DNA of 64,000 nucleotides from VAYN01 sp964540905 (GTDB lineage: Bacteria; Actinomycetota; Thermoleophilia; Solirubrobacterales; 70-9). Under the pieces are notes generated by a model that did no database searches, had not been told where the DNA came from, and worked only from the letters and a program-made list of their open reading frames with translations. Positions 40,385 through 49,367 of the stretch are shown one piece after another; within the stretch, counting starts at the first letter, position 1, and each line of letters begins with the position of its first letter. The stretch is from contig CAZIOS010000001.1 of assembly GCA_964540905.1 (NCBI GenBank), forward strand, positions 156,917 to 220,916, read 5' to 3'. The translations under genes were made by a program, and so were the position numbers.

Positions 40385-43144
40385 CTACCTTGAGCGCTTT
40401 GCCTTGCCGCAATCGTTGGCGATGGCGGGTTCGGTGTTGTGGGTACGGCCGTTCTGGGCGGTCAGGCGGATCGTGGCGCGGCGGGGTCGGGCACAGAGGT
40501 TGGTGCTGTTGACGAGCAGTCCCCTCTTGCCGCCGTAGAGACTGAGGGTGAACTTGGTCACGGGGGCGTCGGGAATCGTTTCGAAGGTGGTGCGTATGCG
40601 AGAGTTTTCGCCGTGGACGACCGCATCGACGTGGCCGACCAGAATGATTTCGAACTGTCCCTTGAGGTCGACGACGATGTCTGGAAGTTGCCTTTCGCCT
40701 CCGTTGGAACGGAAGTAGACGGGCCCTTCCAGCGGCCTGTCAAGCAGCGGCGAAACCGCTCGCGCGGTTCCCAGCACGGAGTTGCGTGGACACTGATTGG
40801 CGTTGAACTGCACCCTCGTGCAGGGGTTGTTGATGTGGTTTTGGTCAATGAACTCCGAGGACGGCAAGGTCACCGCCACGCGGCCGGCGTTGGCATTGCC
40901 GGCCTGGGGGGTGAGGACTGACTTCAGCGCCGGGTGATCGGAGCGCTTGGTTCCCCCCTCGAGGCTCAGCGCCAGCCTGGGCTTGAAACCGAGAGCGGCG
41001 CAGGCGCCGACTTGGAAGCGCTGAGAGAAGGACGAGACCTGCCCCAGGGTCGAGGTCGCCGAGCCGAGAACCGCCATCGCGCCGCAATCAGTCGGATTCA
41101 GAGTGAACTGCGGCCGGTCCATGTTCAGAGAAACCGAGCGGACATCGAGTGGGATTCCGGCGAGCATCGGGGGGATCGGGTCGCTGATCGCATGGATCTG
41201 GGCGGTTTCGGGATTGACGTAAAGGGCGGTGCGCACGACGACGACGCCGAGGTCGAAGGGCCCGGCAATAGCCGGGGTGACGATCGCCAGACTCAATGGT
41301 GCGCCCTTGTAAGGGCCAGCAAGATAGGCCTTGCCCTGCACGTAGATTGGTTGCGTGCCGGCCCCCGCGCCGACGTTGACCACGCCGACCTGGGAGGCAG
41401 GCGGGCAGGAGGGGGAGGACAGCTCCAAAGCGCCTTCGCCTTCGCGGCTGCGCGCGGCCGCCGCGGCGATCTGGGCGTCGGAGCAGGAGGGGATGCCGGC
41501 GAGCTTGCCGACCAGGCCCTCGGGCAAGGTCGTGGAGACCGAGCCGAACTGCTGGGAACCGTCTTCGCGGCTGAGCTTGAAGACGAAGGGCGAGTAGGTG
41601 CCGGCGAGCGGAGTGAGGGTGCCGGCTTCGAGGCTGGGGTGATTTGGCAGCTGGGCTTCGCTGGAGGCGCAGGCATCGCCGCCGGCTCCTGAGCTGACCT
41701 TGAAGGGAGCGGTCCGTTCCACGGGCGTGCCCGGCGCGGAGAAGGGATAGAGCTTTGCCCGGGTGACGTACTTGCCGCAGGTCGCCGGGGTGATCAGCGG
41801 TGCCCGCGGGCCTTCGCGCAGATCGAGTTCGAAGGAGGAGTAGGGCAGCGGCGGCAGGCCGTCGAAGGTGGTGGTGAGCTGGCCGCTCGAGGGGTCGACA
41901 CTGACCTTCCCCGCCTGCTTGATCAGGACCCCATGCTCCGGCGCGCGGGCGATGATGTAGAGGGCGAGGAGGGAGCCGAAGGGGTTTTCGTGGGGGGCGG
42001 CAAGGTAGACGGAGCCTTCGATCGCTTCTTCCAGGAGCGGCGTACTGGCGATCAGGGTGCCGAGCTTCGAGGACTCCGGGCAGCCCGCCGATTCGGCGCT
42101 GGCCGATTGGAACTGAGCGGGGGTGCAGGCGCCAAGGCCGGCCGCTGCGGCGGGATTGGCGGTGATCCCCGCCGGCAGCGCGACTTCAGTTTTCACCGGC
42201 TCGGTTTCAACGACGATTCCTTCCGGGTTCAGGAGGCCTGGGTTCAGGAGGCCTTCGTTGGGAAGCTTCAGTTCAAAGTCAAGGCCGCTGGAACTACCCG
42301 CCGCGGTGGTGGTGGGAGTGGCGAAGACAGAGGGGGAAAAAGGGACCGATTCGCAGCCCGAGAGTGGCGTAGGGTGAGCGCCGGCGTCAAGCGAGTATGC
42401 CGTTTCCCTGGTGAAGATCCCCGGTGCCAGTTTGGAGTCGACTTCGGCGGTGGTCTTGAGCGGTTCGACGCAGGTCGCCGGCAGCGTGAGGAAAGGCAAG
42501 CGGGGAGCGTCGGTCGATACCGGCGGGCCGCTGCCCTCGGCGGCGAGAAGACCGCGTTGGGCGTCGTGGCTGGGATCGGCGGGAATGCCCCAGACCGTCT
42601 CCGAGACCGAGGTCACTTCTTCGGGGATGCTGTTGGTGGAGACGAGGACGCCGTAGCCGCCAGCGGCACTCACCGAGGCGTTCTGCAGGGCGTTCAGACC
42701 GCCGGCGCTGAAACCGAGCTGAGCGGCTGCGCCCGGCGGAGGCACGAGGTTGTAGAGGGCGCCGAGAGCCAGGCCGAGGCCGGGGATGTTGACCTGGACG
42801 ATGCCGATCTGGGTGGAGGGCGAGCAGTGCGGGGTCGTCCCCTCGAAGTCCTGGCGGCTGCACTGCGGCACCGCGATCGGATTGCCGACCAAGCCTGGCG
42901 GCAGGTTGACGAGCACATCTCGCAGTTCGCCACCTTCGGTGTGGCCTGCTGCTTCGTTGAGTTTGAAGCTGACGGTGTAGGAGTACGGGTGGGAGGAAGC
43001 CTGGGCGTCGAGGGTGCCGTCTTCATTTTGCGCCTTGGTGGTGAAGCTGCCGGGCACGATGCCGAATTCCGCCCGGGCAGCCGCGGGCAGGGCGAGGAGC
43101 GCCGCGATGGCGGCGATGGCGGCGAGCGAGCGGGGGGTCCTCAC
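40385..43144 (-). CDS. Large secreted surface protein (919 residues)
   Basis: Starts at GTG 43144 with a GGAGG site, overlapping the stop of the 1160-residue gene (GTGA). A signal peptide of about 25 residues ends AAARAEF. The mature protein shows repeated blocks of similar layout: (L/V)PPGLVGN, PQCS, FE and CSPSTQIGIVQVN, recurring as LPEGLVGKLAGIPSCSDAQI and then CPPASQVGVVNVG, and CPRNSVLGTARAVSPLLDRP. Each block has the Cys-Pro-x-S-x-h-G core. It is therefore a multi-domain beta-rich surface protein. No enzyme motif seen; adhesion or a structural role is a guess. Confidence 0.75.
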   Translation of the reverse strand: MRTPRSLAAIAAIAALLALPAAARAEFGIVPGSFTTKAQNEDGTLDAQASSHPYSYTVSFKLNEAAGHTEGGELRDVLVNLPPGLVGNPIAVPQCSRQDFEGTTPHCSPSTQIGIVQVNIPGLGLALGALYNLVPPPGAAAQLGFSAGGLNALQNASVSAAGGYGVLVSTNSIPEEVTSVSETVWGIPADPSHDAQRGLLAAEGSGPPVSTDAPRLPFLTLPATCVEPLKTTAEVDSKLAPGIFTRETAYSLDAGAHPTPLSGCESVPFSPSVFATPTTTAAGSSSGLDFELKLPNEGLLNPGLLNPEGIVVETEPVKTEVALPAGITANPAAAAGLGACTPAQFQSASAESAGCPESSKLGTLIASTPLLEEAIEGSVYLAAPHENPFGSLLALYIIARAPEHGVLIKQAGKVSVDPSSGQLTTTFDGLPPLPYSSFELDLREGPRAPLITPATCGKYVTRAKLYPFSAPGTPVERTAPFKVSSGAGGDACASSEAQLPNHPSLEAGTLTPLAGTYSPFVFKLSREDGSQQFGSVSTTLPEGLVGKLAGIPSCSDAQIAAAAARSREGEGALELSSPSCPPASQVGVVNVGAGAGTQPIYVQGKAYLAGPYKGAPLSLAIVTPAIAGPFDLGVVVVRTALYVNPETAQIHAISDPIPPMLAGIPLDVRSVSLNMDRPQFTLNPTDCGAMAVLGSATSTLGQVSSFSQRFQVGACAALGFKPRLALSLEGGTKRSDHPALKSVLTPQAGNANAGRVAVTLPSSEFIDQNHINNPCTRVQFNANQCPRNSVLGTARAVSPLLDRPLEGPVYFRSNGGERQLPDIVVDLKGQFEIILVGHVDAVVHGENSRIRTTFETIPDAPVTKFTLSLYGGKRGLLVNSTNLCARPRRATIRLTAQNGRTHNTEPAIANDCGKAKRSR

Positions 43145-46100
43145 CTTGCACCTCCGCGGTTGCCATCAACTCGGGCGTGGCGTCGCTTGTGGCGCCTGTG
43201 CTTCTTCTGGCGCTGGTGGTGAGTCTTCTTGACGCACTTGCCGTTCTTTTTGACCTTGCCCTGCTTGCACCCGCGAGTCGGCGTGAGGTTGCCCGGCCCT
43301 TCGATGTGACTCGACCCCGGCGTCGATTCAGCCGGTGCCGTCACCGCCGGCTGACAGGCTTCGCCGCGGCATTCGCCAGCCGCGATTTCTTCTTCGGCCG
43401 CGATGCCGCCGAATTCGCGGGCGTCGTAGAGGTCGATCAACCCGTCGCGATCCTTTGGCGCCAGCCGTTCACGGGTGGTGAAGAAGACGTTTGCGCCCGT
43501 TTCGTCCATCGCGAGGAAGTTGGCGTCGTTGGTGCCGACACCGGTCGAGATCAGCGAGACACAGCCGGAGGCACGTTCGCAGCTGCCAACCCCTTCCGGC
43601 TCGAACTCATAGACGTCTTCGACCCCGTGGTTGGTGTCGAGCGGGGAGAGGGTGTCTGAGCTGTCGAAGTAGAGGCGGCCGGAGTCGGTCAGATAGCGCG
43701 GCTGGGGCAGCCATTCTTCGGCTTCGGCGATCCGCCGCAACGCCGAGCGGCCGATCGGCGCTTCGCCGGTGGGGTTGCAGGAGGCGCAGCGCAGCTGGTT
43801 GGTGGCGGAGTCATAGAGGAAGACCTCGCCGCAGGGAGCGCTTCTGAATTCTTCCAGCGAGTTGAGTTCACAGGCGGGGCCGACGTTGTTGTAGCCGGTC
43901 AGCGGCGCTCTGGAGAGGAAAGTGAGCCAGTTGCCGTTCGGACTGGCCTCGGCGGTGCGCTCAGCAGGGTCAGAAGCCCAGTCGACGGGCTTTTCTTCCT
44001 TCCCGCCATTGACGTTGTCCTGCGGCAGCAAGGTGGCGATGAAGTGCAGCGCGCCTTCTTCTGAGACGTAGAGATTGTCTTTGCCGACCTGCGCTTTGGC
44101 GCCCTGATCGTTTTCTTCTTCCCCGGTGAGCTTGGCGGTGTCGACGAAGTAGATGTGGGAGAGATCTTCGCTCTGGCCAGCGATGCCCTGAAAGCCGCCC
44201 TGGCCCTGGGTGAGGTCTTCGCAGGCTTCGGTGGCGAGGGTGTAGAGGCAGCCGTCTGAGAACAGGATCCTGGAGCCATCGGCCGAGGCGGCGAGGAATT
44301 CGGCACCGTGGTTGATCGCCACAGTGGCTTCGCCGTTCTCACGTACGTATAGCTGTCCCCCAGAACTCCAAAAGACCCGCGAGCCATTCGTGGAGATCGC
44401 GTGGGAGTCGGGACTAGCCGAGCTGAAGGCGGCGCCGGTGGCGACCGCGCCGTTGCCTGGCAGCACGTTGACCAGCTTGAGCTGACCGCCCTCCCATTCA
44501 TAGAGATCTTTTTCGGGGGCGGGGTCGGGAGGTTCGGGGGCAAACGGCGTCGCTTTGGTCAGCGCATCGTTGGCGGCGAAGAACTGGCGCGAGAAATCAG
44601 CCGAGTGGCCAGCGTAGCTGAGCTTGAAGGTTTCCACGCTGCTGTTAGGCGGTTTGGATTTCAACAGCGGGGTGAGTGCCGCTGGATCGCCGCTCGCTTG
44701 GGTATAGAGGTTCGGGTAGCCTGACGGGGCTTCGGGATTGAGCGTGGGGCTGCCCTGACCTTGATAAAGCAGGCCCTCGCTCAGACCCGCAACGAAGGCG
44801 AGGTGTCCCTGAGGCGACTCTTTGCCCTGCAAGGCGGGGCTGAGCACGATGGTCTGCCACCCTGACTCAGTGCGCTTGGAGAGGTACTCGTTGAAGACGG
44901 CGGAGCCTTCGCTCGCCGAGAAAGGAAAGCCCTCGTAGACCACCCCATTTCCGTCGGGTGCACTCTGCATCGGGAAGCGGCCACCGAAGCTGAAGGCGCC
45001 GCCGGGGGGCTTGCATTCCGAGCCGCAGCTACCTAGGCCCGGTTCGGCGGGAAAGACCTCGCCGCCATTCTTCTGAGGCGGAGAGACCAACTCATAGGCA
45101 CGGTGGTCCGGGGGTCCCGACGCCGCGGCTGAGAAAGTGCGAAAGGCCGCGGCTTCACCGATGGTCACGCATGGTTCACTGCCCACTCCTTCACCTTCGC
45201 ATTCACTGCTGGCAACAACACGAAAACGGAATTCGGTGCCAGGAGGAAGATCGGAGATCTCCGCCGCGGCGACCCCTTTCGAGCCGCCAGCGATTTCGCC
45301 GCCACCAATCGGGGCTTCTTTGGCACCAGCGAATCGGCTCGCTGGTTCGTTTGCTTCAAATGCCGCCTCGCTCAGGTACTGAAAGGTAAAGCGAGTGCTG
45401 AAACCTCGAGGGTCGATTTCGGCGCGCAGGGTGCTCGAGGTGGTGCCGGTGTTGGCGACCGACTCCGATTCGACGCTCGGGGAGAGCTGTTCGGCTGGAG
45501 CGAAGATGTCGCCGGATCCTTTCAGGGGCGGCGTGAGTCCGAAATGGTTTTCGCCATCGGCACCGTAGAGGACACCGGGCGGGCGGGCGGCAGGCGGATG
45601 CAGTGAACTCCAAGTCAGAGCCGGGTTGACGGTCAGCGCCAGCATTTCGTTCGTAGTAGGCGTGACCGTGATGGGTTCTTCTTGGACCATCTTGAAGTGA
45701 CCCGTTTCGGTGTCACATGGACCGAGGCGGTGGACTTTCTTCTTCGCGAAGTAGAAGACTTCTCCCGTTGCGGGATTTACCGTCAATGCCTGCAGGCCCC
45801 CCCCGGGAACGGTGTAGGTGCAGATCGGGCTGGTCGGTGAAGCCAGCGAGTACTCCTTGATCGATTCTTCTCCCCCGCCGTAGAGGTGGCCGGCATTATC
45901 AAGGGAAATCCTGATGAACCTGTTCACGCGCGGCCCAAGTCGGATGTCCTGGGCGGTGCAGTTAACGTAGTGTTCGTAGTCGCCAGGGTTCTGCGGCCGA
46001 AAGCACATCACCCTCGCTTCCCCCGGGGGGTTGACGATGTTGCCGTGGTCTTCGTCAGTGACGTAGACCTTGCCGGCTTCGTCAACCGCGATGGAACTGG

Positions 46101-46623
46101 TCGCCGCACCCATTTCGTGCATATTTTCTGGGCTTTCTTCAATCGATTCGGCCAGTCCGGGAAAAGGTGGGATGGCGACGGCAGTGCCGAAGCCTTCCCC
46201 GATCGGGGAACCGGTGGCGCTGAAGACTTCGATCAGGTTTTCGGACCGAGCGCCGGCTTCTCCGTTGAAAGTGTTGAAGACGTAGACGTTCCCGGTCGCC
46301 TGGTCCACCGCGATGCCCGCTGGATTTTGCAGCCCGCCCCAGGATTCCTTGAATTCGCCGGTTGAGGTGTAACGCAGTACGCGGTTGTTTCGGCCCACCG
46401 CATAGATACTGCCCGGGGGGACGCCCCCGGTGCCGTTGACGTTGGCGGCCATGCCGGTGGCTCTTTCGAGTTCGCCGCTTTGGCCGAAATTATCTTCTAC
46501 CTGTTTGTAATTGGCAAGGGCCGGCGCGGCGAAGAGCACAGTGAGAGCCGCAACTGCGACGACAAAGCGTCCCCATGTCCTGCTTCTTCGCCGCCTCGAT
46601 CTTGTCTGCTGTGGGTGTTTCAT
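43141..46623 (-). CDS. Large secreted NHL-repeat surface protein (1160 residues)
   Basis: The signal peptide follows a highly basic start (RSRRRRSRTWGRFVVAVAAL) and ends about residue 38. Residues 50-330 contain NHL-like units: GSIYAVGRNNRVLRYTSTGE, NPAGIAVDQATGNVYVFNTF, SIAVDEAGKVYVTDEDHGNI. A fibronectin-like segment (FTFQYLSEAAFE) follows, then a TolB/WD40-like propeller region (SADGSRILFSDGCLYTLATE, NGNWLTFLSRAPL). The C-terminus is Lys/His/Arg-rich (GKCVKKTHHQRQKKHRRHKR), suited to binding anionic wall polymers. It forms an operon with the 919-residue protein. Function unknown. Confidence 0.78.
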   Translation of the reverse strand: MKHPQQTRSRRRRSRTWGRFVVAVAALTVLFAAPALANYKQVEDNFGQSGELERATGMAANVNGTGGVPPGSIYAVGRNNRVLRYTSTGEFKESWGGLQNPAGIAVDQATGNVYVFNTFNGEAGARSENLIEVFSATGSPIGEGFGTAVAIPPFPGLAESIEESPENMHEMGAATSSIAVDEAGKVYVTDEDHGNIVNPPGEARVMCFRPQNPGDYEHYVNCTAQDIRLGPRVNRFIRISLDNAGHLYGGGEESIKEYSLASPTSPICTYTVPGGGLQALTVNPATGEVFYFAKKKVHRLGPCDTETGHFKMVQEEPITVTPTTNEMLALTVNPALTWSSLHPPAARPPGVLYGADGENHFGLTPPLKGSGDIFAPAEQLSPSVESESVANTGTTSSTLRAEIDPRGFSTRFTFQYLSEAAFEANEPASRFAGAKEAPIGGGEIAGGSKGVAAAEISDLPPGTEFRFRVVASSECEGEGVGSEPCVTIGEAAAFRTFSAAASGPPDHRAYELVSPPQKNGGEVFPAEPGLGSCGSECKPPGGAFSFGGRFPMQSAPDGNGVVYEGFPFSASEGSAVFNEYLSKRTESGWQTIVLSPALQGKESPQGHLAFVAGLSEGLLYQGQGSPTLNPEAPSGYPNLYTQASGDPAALTPLLKSKPPNSSVETFKLSYAGHSADFSRQFFAANDALTKATPFAPEPPDPAPEKDLYEWEGGQLKLVNVLPGNGAVATGAAFSSASPDSHAISTNGSRVFWSSGGQLYVRENGEATVAINHGAEFLAASADGSRILFSDGCLYTLATEACEDLTQGQGGFQGIAGQSEDLSHIYFVDTAKLTGEEENDQGAKAQVGKDNLYVSEEGALHFIATLLPQDNVNGGKEEKPVDWASDPAERTAEASPNGNWLTFLSRAPLTGYNNVGPACELNSLEEFRSAPCGEVFLYDSATNQLRCASCNPTGEAPIGRSALRRIAEAEEWLPQPRYLTDSGRLYFDSSDTLSPLDTNHGVEDVYEFEPEGVGSCERASGCVSLISTGVGTNDANFLAMDETGANVFFTTRERLAPKDRDGLIDLYDAREFGGIAAEEEIAAGECRGEACQPAVTAPAESTPGSSHIEGPGNLTPTRGCKQGKVKKNGKCVKKTHHQRQKKHRRHKRRHARVDGNRGGAR

Positions 46624-46690
46624 TGGGGAGGGCGACCCCTGCGCCCCCTCGCCCAGGAGCGGTGGCGAGGGGGCGCAGGGGAGATCAGGC

Positions 46691-47482
46691 CTACGGCGCG
46701 GTCACCGCCCAGCTGCCGCTGGCCAGGATGCGCGCGGGTGCCGACGGTTCGCCTTCGAACTGAACGCCGTCGAGCACCGCTCCGGACTTGCCGAAGGTTT
46801 CGAGGGTAGCGAGCCCAGCTTCGTGGACGTTGTTAATAAACCCTTGCACCAGTACCCGTTCTTCTTCGGCGGTGTAGACACAGAGCTTGCCCGCCGGGGC
46901 CGTCGGCGTTCCGACAGTCCCGGTGCAGCCACTAGTGCCGAATTCCTCGTTTTCGGTTTTCAGTTTGTTGAAGGCGAAGGCCGTTCCGACAGGGCCTTTT
47001 GCCGCCAGCGGGATCGGGAAGGAGATGGAGCCGACCTGCGTGGGGGACGTTTCGGCCGTCAGGGTGTCGAAGACGGACCAAGTTCCCGTCTCGGTCTTGC
47101 CGGTAGGGAGAGTGCCACCAGCAGGCCAGGGAGAACCGTTGCAGACGTGCTTCTTGGTGGCAGCTTCCCCTGCGACCTGAACGGTGGCGCCGCCTACTTC
47201 CGGGCATTCGCCGGTGTTGGGAGTGCTGGTCGCAGTGCCCACTTCAATGTTCTTGCCGGCATTGCCCTGTATTCCCTGTTCGCCTTTGGCGCCGGCCGAG
47301 CCCTGCGGACCGGTGGCGCCAGGCTTGCCAGCGTACTTCTTGGCGAGCTTTTCGACTTCCTTTTTCTGCGTGGCGTTGAGCTTGGTCGCGGCGTACGCGG
47401 TGCCACCTAAGGCAGCGATCAGGGCGATCACGGCGATGACCACGCCGACGGTGCCGAAGCGGTCGTGGAATCTGTGCAGCAT
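46691..47482 (-). CDS. Exported protein with short collagen-like segment
   Basis: Encodes 263 residues from ATG 47482, which has AAGGAG at proper spacing; GTG 47509 is less likely. The N-terminal anchor or signal, FGTVGVVIAVIALIAALGGT and AYAA, is followed by a helical linker (KEVEKLAKKYAG) and eight or nine Gly-X-Y triplets (GKPGATGPQGSAGAKGEQGI). The C-terminal beta-rich domain contains three Cys. This layout recurs at 54598-55242. It probably forms surface trimers; that is inferred from the collagen-like stretch. Confidence 0.8.
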   Translation of the reverse strand: MLHRFHDRFGTVGVVIAVIALIAALGGTAYAATKLNATQKKEVEKLAKKYAGKPGATGPQGSAGAKGEQGIQGNAGKNIEVGTATSTPNTGECPEVGGATVQVAGEAATKKHVCNGSPWPAGGTLPTGKTETGTWSVFDTLTAETSPTQVGSISFPIPLAAKGPVGTAFAFNKLKTENEEFGTSGCTGTVGTPTAPAGKLCVYTAEEERVLVQGFINNVHEAGLATLETFGKSGAVLDGVQFEGEPSAPARILASGSWAVTAP

Positions 47483-47919
47483 CAGTCTCTTCTCCTTGTC
47501 ATCGACCACTCGGTGTGACCCGAACGGCTTGGTTGGCGAAGGGTGAGGCGCTCGAAGCCGCGTTGAGGACCAGCACTACTTGCGGCGCCGTCTTATGATC
47601 TCTGACGACCGACTGCACTTCGAACTCACCTCCTCCCGACGGAATTCCCGTTGCTCGGACCCGGATTCCGCTCTGTCAGGTCCCTACACACTTTCCCTTT
47701 CACGGACCTCATGCCTTTCCCTTATATGCATTAGCCCGTACCGAAATCAGACTTAGTAGAGCACGCCAGGCAGCTGAAGTCAACAGCGGCCAAGGAGTGT
47801 GTGCAAGAACTGGATATATCGCGGAGCAGCGAGCACCGAGCCGGCGCGAGGACCGGCTCGGTGCTCTCTCATTCCTTTCAGCCGAGACTGGGCTGCTGTC
47901 CGGGCCGTGAAGGATCAGG
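47483..47919. other. Gene-free stretch between two secreted-protein genes
   Basis: About 440 bases with no gene that I can support. Positions 47690-47760 are richer in A/T and probably contain the promoter for the minus-strand collagen-like gene. A 13-base string CCGTACCGAAATC (47736-47748) also occurs at 25576-25588 upstream of another secreted-protein gene. The strong hairpin at 47831-47866 is listed separately. Confidence 0.45.
47831..47866. terminator. 14-bp hairpin terminator
   Basis: GAGCACCGAGCCGG, 8-base loop, CCGGCTCGGTGCTC is a perfect 14-bp stem lying 54 bases past the stop of the minus-strand gene 47920-48687. A T-rich run (TCTCATTCCTTTC) follows on the plus side only. It probably ends the minus-strand transcript. 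Confidence 0.65.
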
Positions 47920-48687
47920 CTAGGGAGTGGTTGTTGTCAACGACAACGGCTTGTAGGTGTCGCCTGGGATGCTTGTGTCCTTGCCCGAGATTGTCACCGT
48001 CCCGGCGAGGGTCGCCGGGTTGCCGCCCAAGGTCAGCGACTCGCTTTCGGGTGAGACCGACAGTGTCGCTCCTTTGGGGTTGGCGGTTACCGCGCCTTTG
48101 ACGTTGTAGTTGGCGGCGATGCTGCAGGTGATGATGTGGATGACCGCGAAGGTCGTGCCTTCTTTGGGTTCGAACTTGATCCCTGTGGTTTTCGGGGTCG
48201 TGCCCGTGACTGATGTGAATTTGAGCGGATTCGTGGTCACCTTTCCGCCTTCGACCGCGCATGCCGGGCTCAGTAGCGGCTTCTTTACCGTGACGCCGGT
48301 GTATTCGAGCGTGACTTCGCCGCTGACGTCCATCGGTTCGGTGCCGTGGTCTGTGTTCTCGACGTAGGAACCTTCCTTGGCCGTCACACCGGTCGCTTCG
48401 AGTTCGACTTCAACCCCGGCCAGGGTCCCTTTCAGCACCTGGTTGGTCGTCTGCACGACCTGGAGGTCTGTTGTTGTTTCGGACGCGAAGGCTACGTGGC
48501 CATATGTCCCGCCCGTTTCTGCGTTCTCGCAGTCGGGATCGCTGAATCGCGTTCCCAGACCGCCCGTCCCTCCGTCCACGCATGTGTACGCTGTTGTGCC
48601 CGCGGCGGAAGCGCTCGCGGCCGAGAACGCGCTGAACGCCAGCGCACACAGCACCGTCAGGCCTATTACGGCTCTACGTCCGGTCAT
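47920..48687 (-). CDS. Secreted hypothetical protein (intact copy of a duplicated gene)
   Basis: Encodes 255 residues. The signal peptide spans about 1-29 (AVIGLTVLCALAFSAFSAAS). The mature protein is Thr/Val/Gly-rich and beta-type, with TYGHVAFASETTTDLQVVQT, EVELEATGVTAKEGSYVENT and a Cys pair (C127-type PACAVEGGKVTT and IITCSIAANYN). It belongs to the same style of lineage-specific exported proteins as 39410-40267. Its middle 385 bases (48147-48531) are repeated almost exactly at 48954-49338. Function unknown. Confidence 0.75.
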   Translation of the reverse strand: MTGRRAVIGLTVLCALAFSAFSAASASAAGTTAYTCVDGGTGGLGTRFSDPDCENAETGGTYGHVAFASETTTDLQVVQTTNQVLKGTLAGVEVELEATGVTAKEGSYVENTDHGTEPMDVSGEVTLEYTGVTVKKPLLSPACAVEGGKVTTNPLKFTSVTGTTPKTTGIKFEPKEGTTFAVIHIITCSIAANYNVKGAVTANPKGATLSVSPESESLTLGGNPATLAGTVTISGKDTSIPGDTYKPLSLTTTTP

Positions 48688-48901
48688 TTCGTTGATCTCC
48701 CTTGGTTGAAGGATGACGGCGGCGACTAGAACTCGTTCTCCGCTCCGTCATTCGACTTGTCTTCGCCTAGCCCGAGTGAGCCCGGCGAGGGCAGACTCCA
48801 TCCAGCGTCGCAAACGGTCAAGTTTTTGCGTCCGATGTTTTCTATCTCTGAGGAGTCGCTACCTCGCCCTTGAGACCGTTTCTCTCGCCGCGGAAAAGCC
48901 T

Positions 48902-49360
48902 AGGGTTCGGTTGTTGTCAGCGCCAAGGGCCTATAGATGTCGCTCGGTATTTCCGAAGGTCGTGCCTTCTTTGGGTTCGAACTTGATCCCTGTGGTTTTC
49001 GGGGTCGTGCCCGTGACTGATGTGAATTTGAGCGGATTCGTGGTCACCTTTCCGCCTTCGACCGCGCATGCCGGGCTCAGTAGCGGCTTCTTTACCGTGA
49101 CGCCGGTGTATTCGAGCGTGACTTCGCCGCTGACGTCCATCGGTTCGGTGCCGTGGTCTGTGTTCTCGACGTAGGAACCTTCCTTGGCCGTCACACCGGT
49201 CGCTTCGAGTTCGACTTCAACCCCGGCCAGGGTCCCTTTCAGCACCTGGTTGGTCGTCTGCACGACCTGGAGGTCTGTTGTTGTTTCGGACGCGAAGGCT
49301 ACGTGGCCATATGTCCCGCCCTTTTCTGCGTTCTCGCATGTGTACGCTGTTGTGCCCGCT
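48902..49360 (-). pseudogene. Broken second copy of the 47,920-48,687 gene
   Basis: Bases 48954-49338 match 48147-48531 with one mismatch (T at 49322 for G at 48515). The match then resumes at 49337 after an in-frame loss of 51 bases (17 codons) relative to the intact gene. The signal peptide is missing: the copy abuts the end of the TetR gene. On the other side the last 52 bases (48902-48953) resemble, but are not identical to, the intact gene's 3' end (reading PSDIYRPLALTTTEP in a shifted frame), with about 57 codons deleted in between. It cannot make the full protein. Bases 48688-48901 hold no gene that I can support. Confidence 0.8.
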
Positions 49361-49367
49361 TTGTCTT

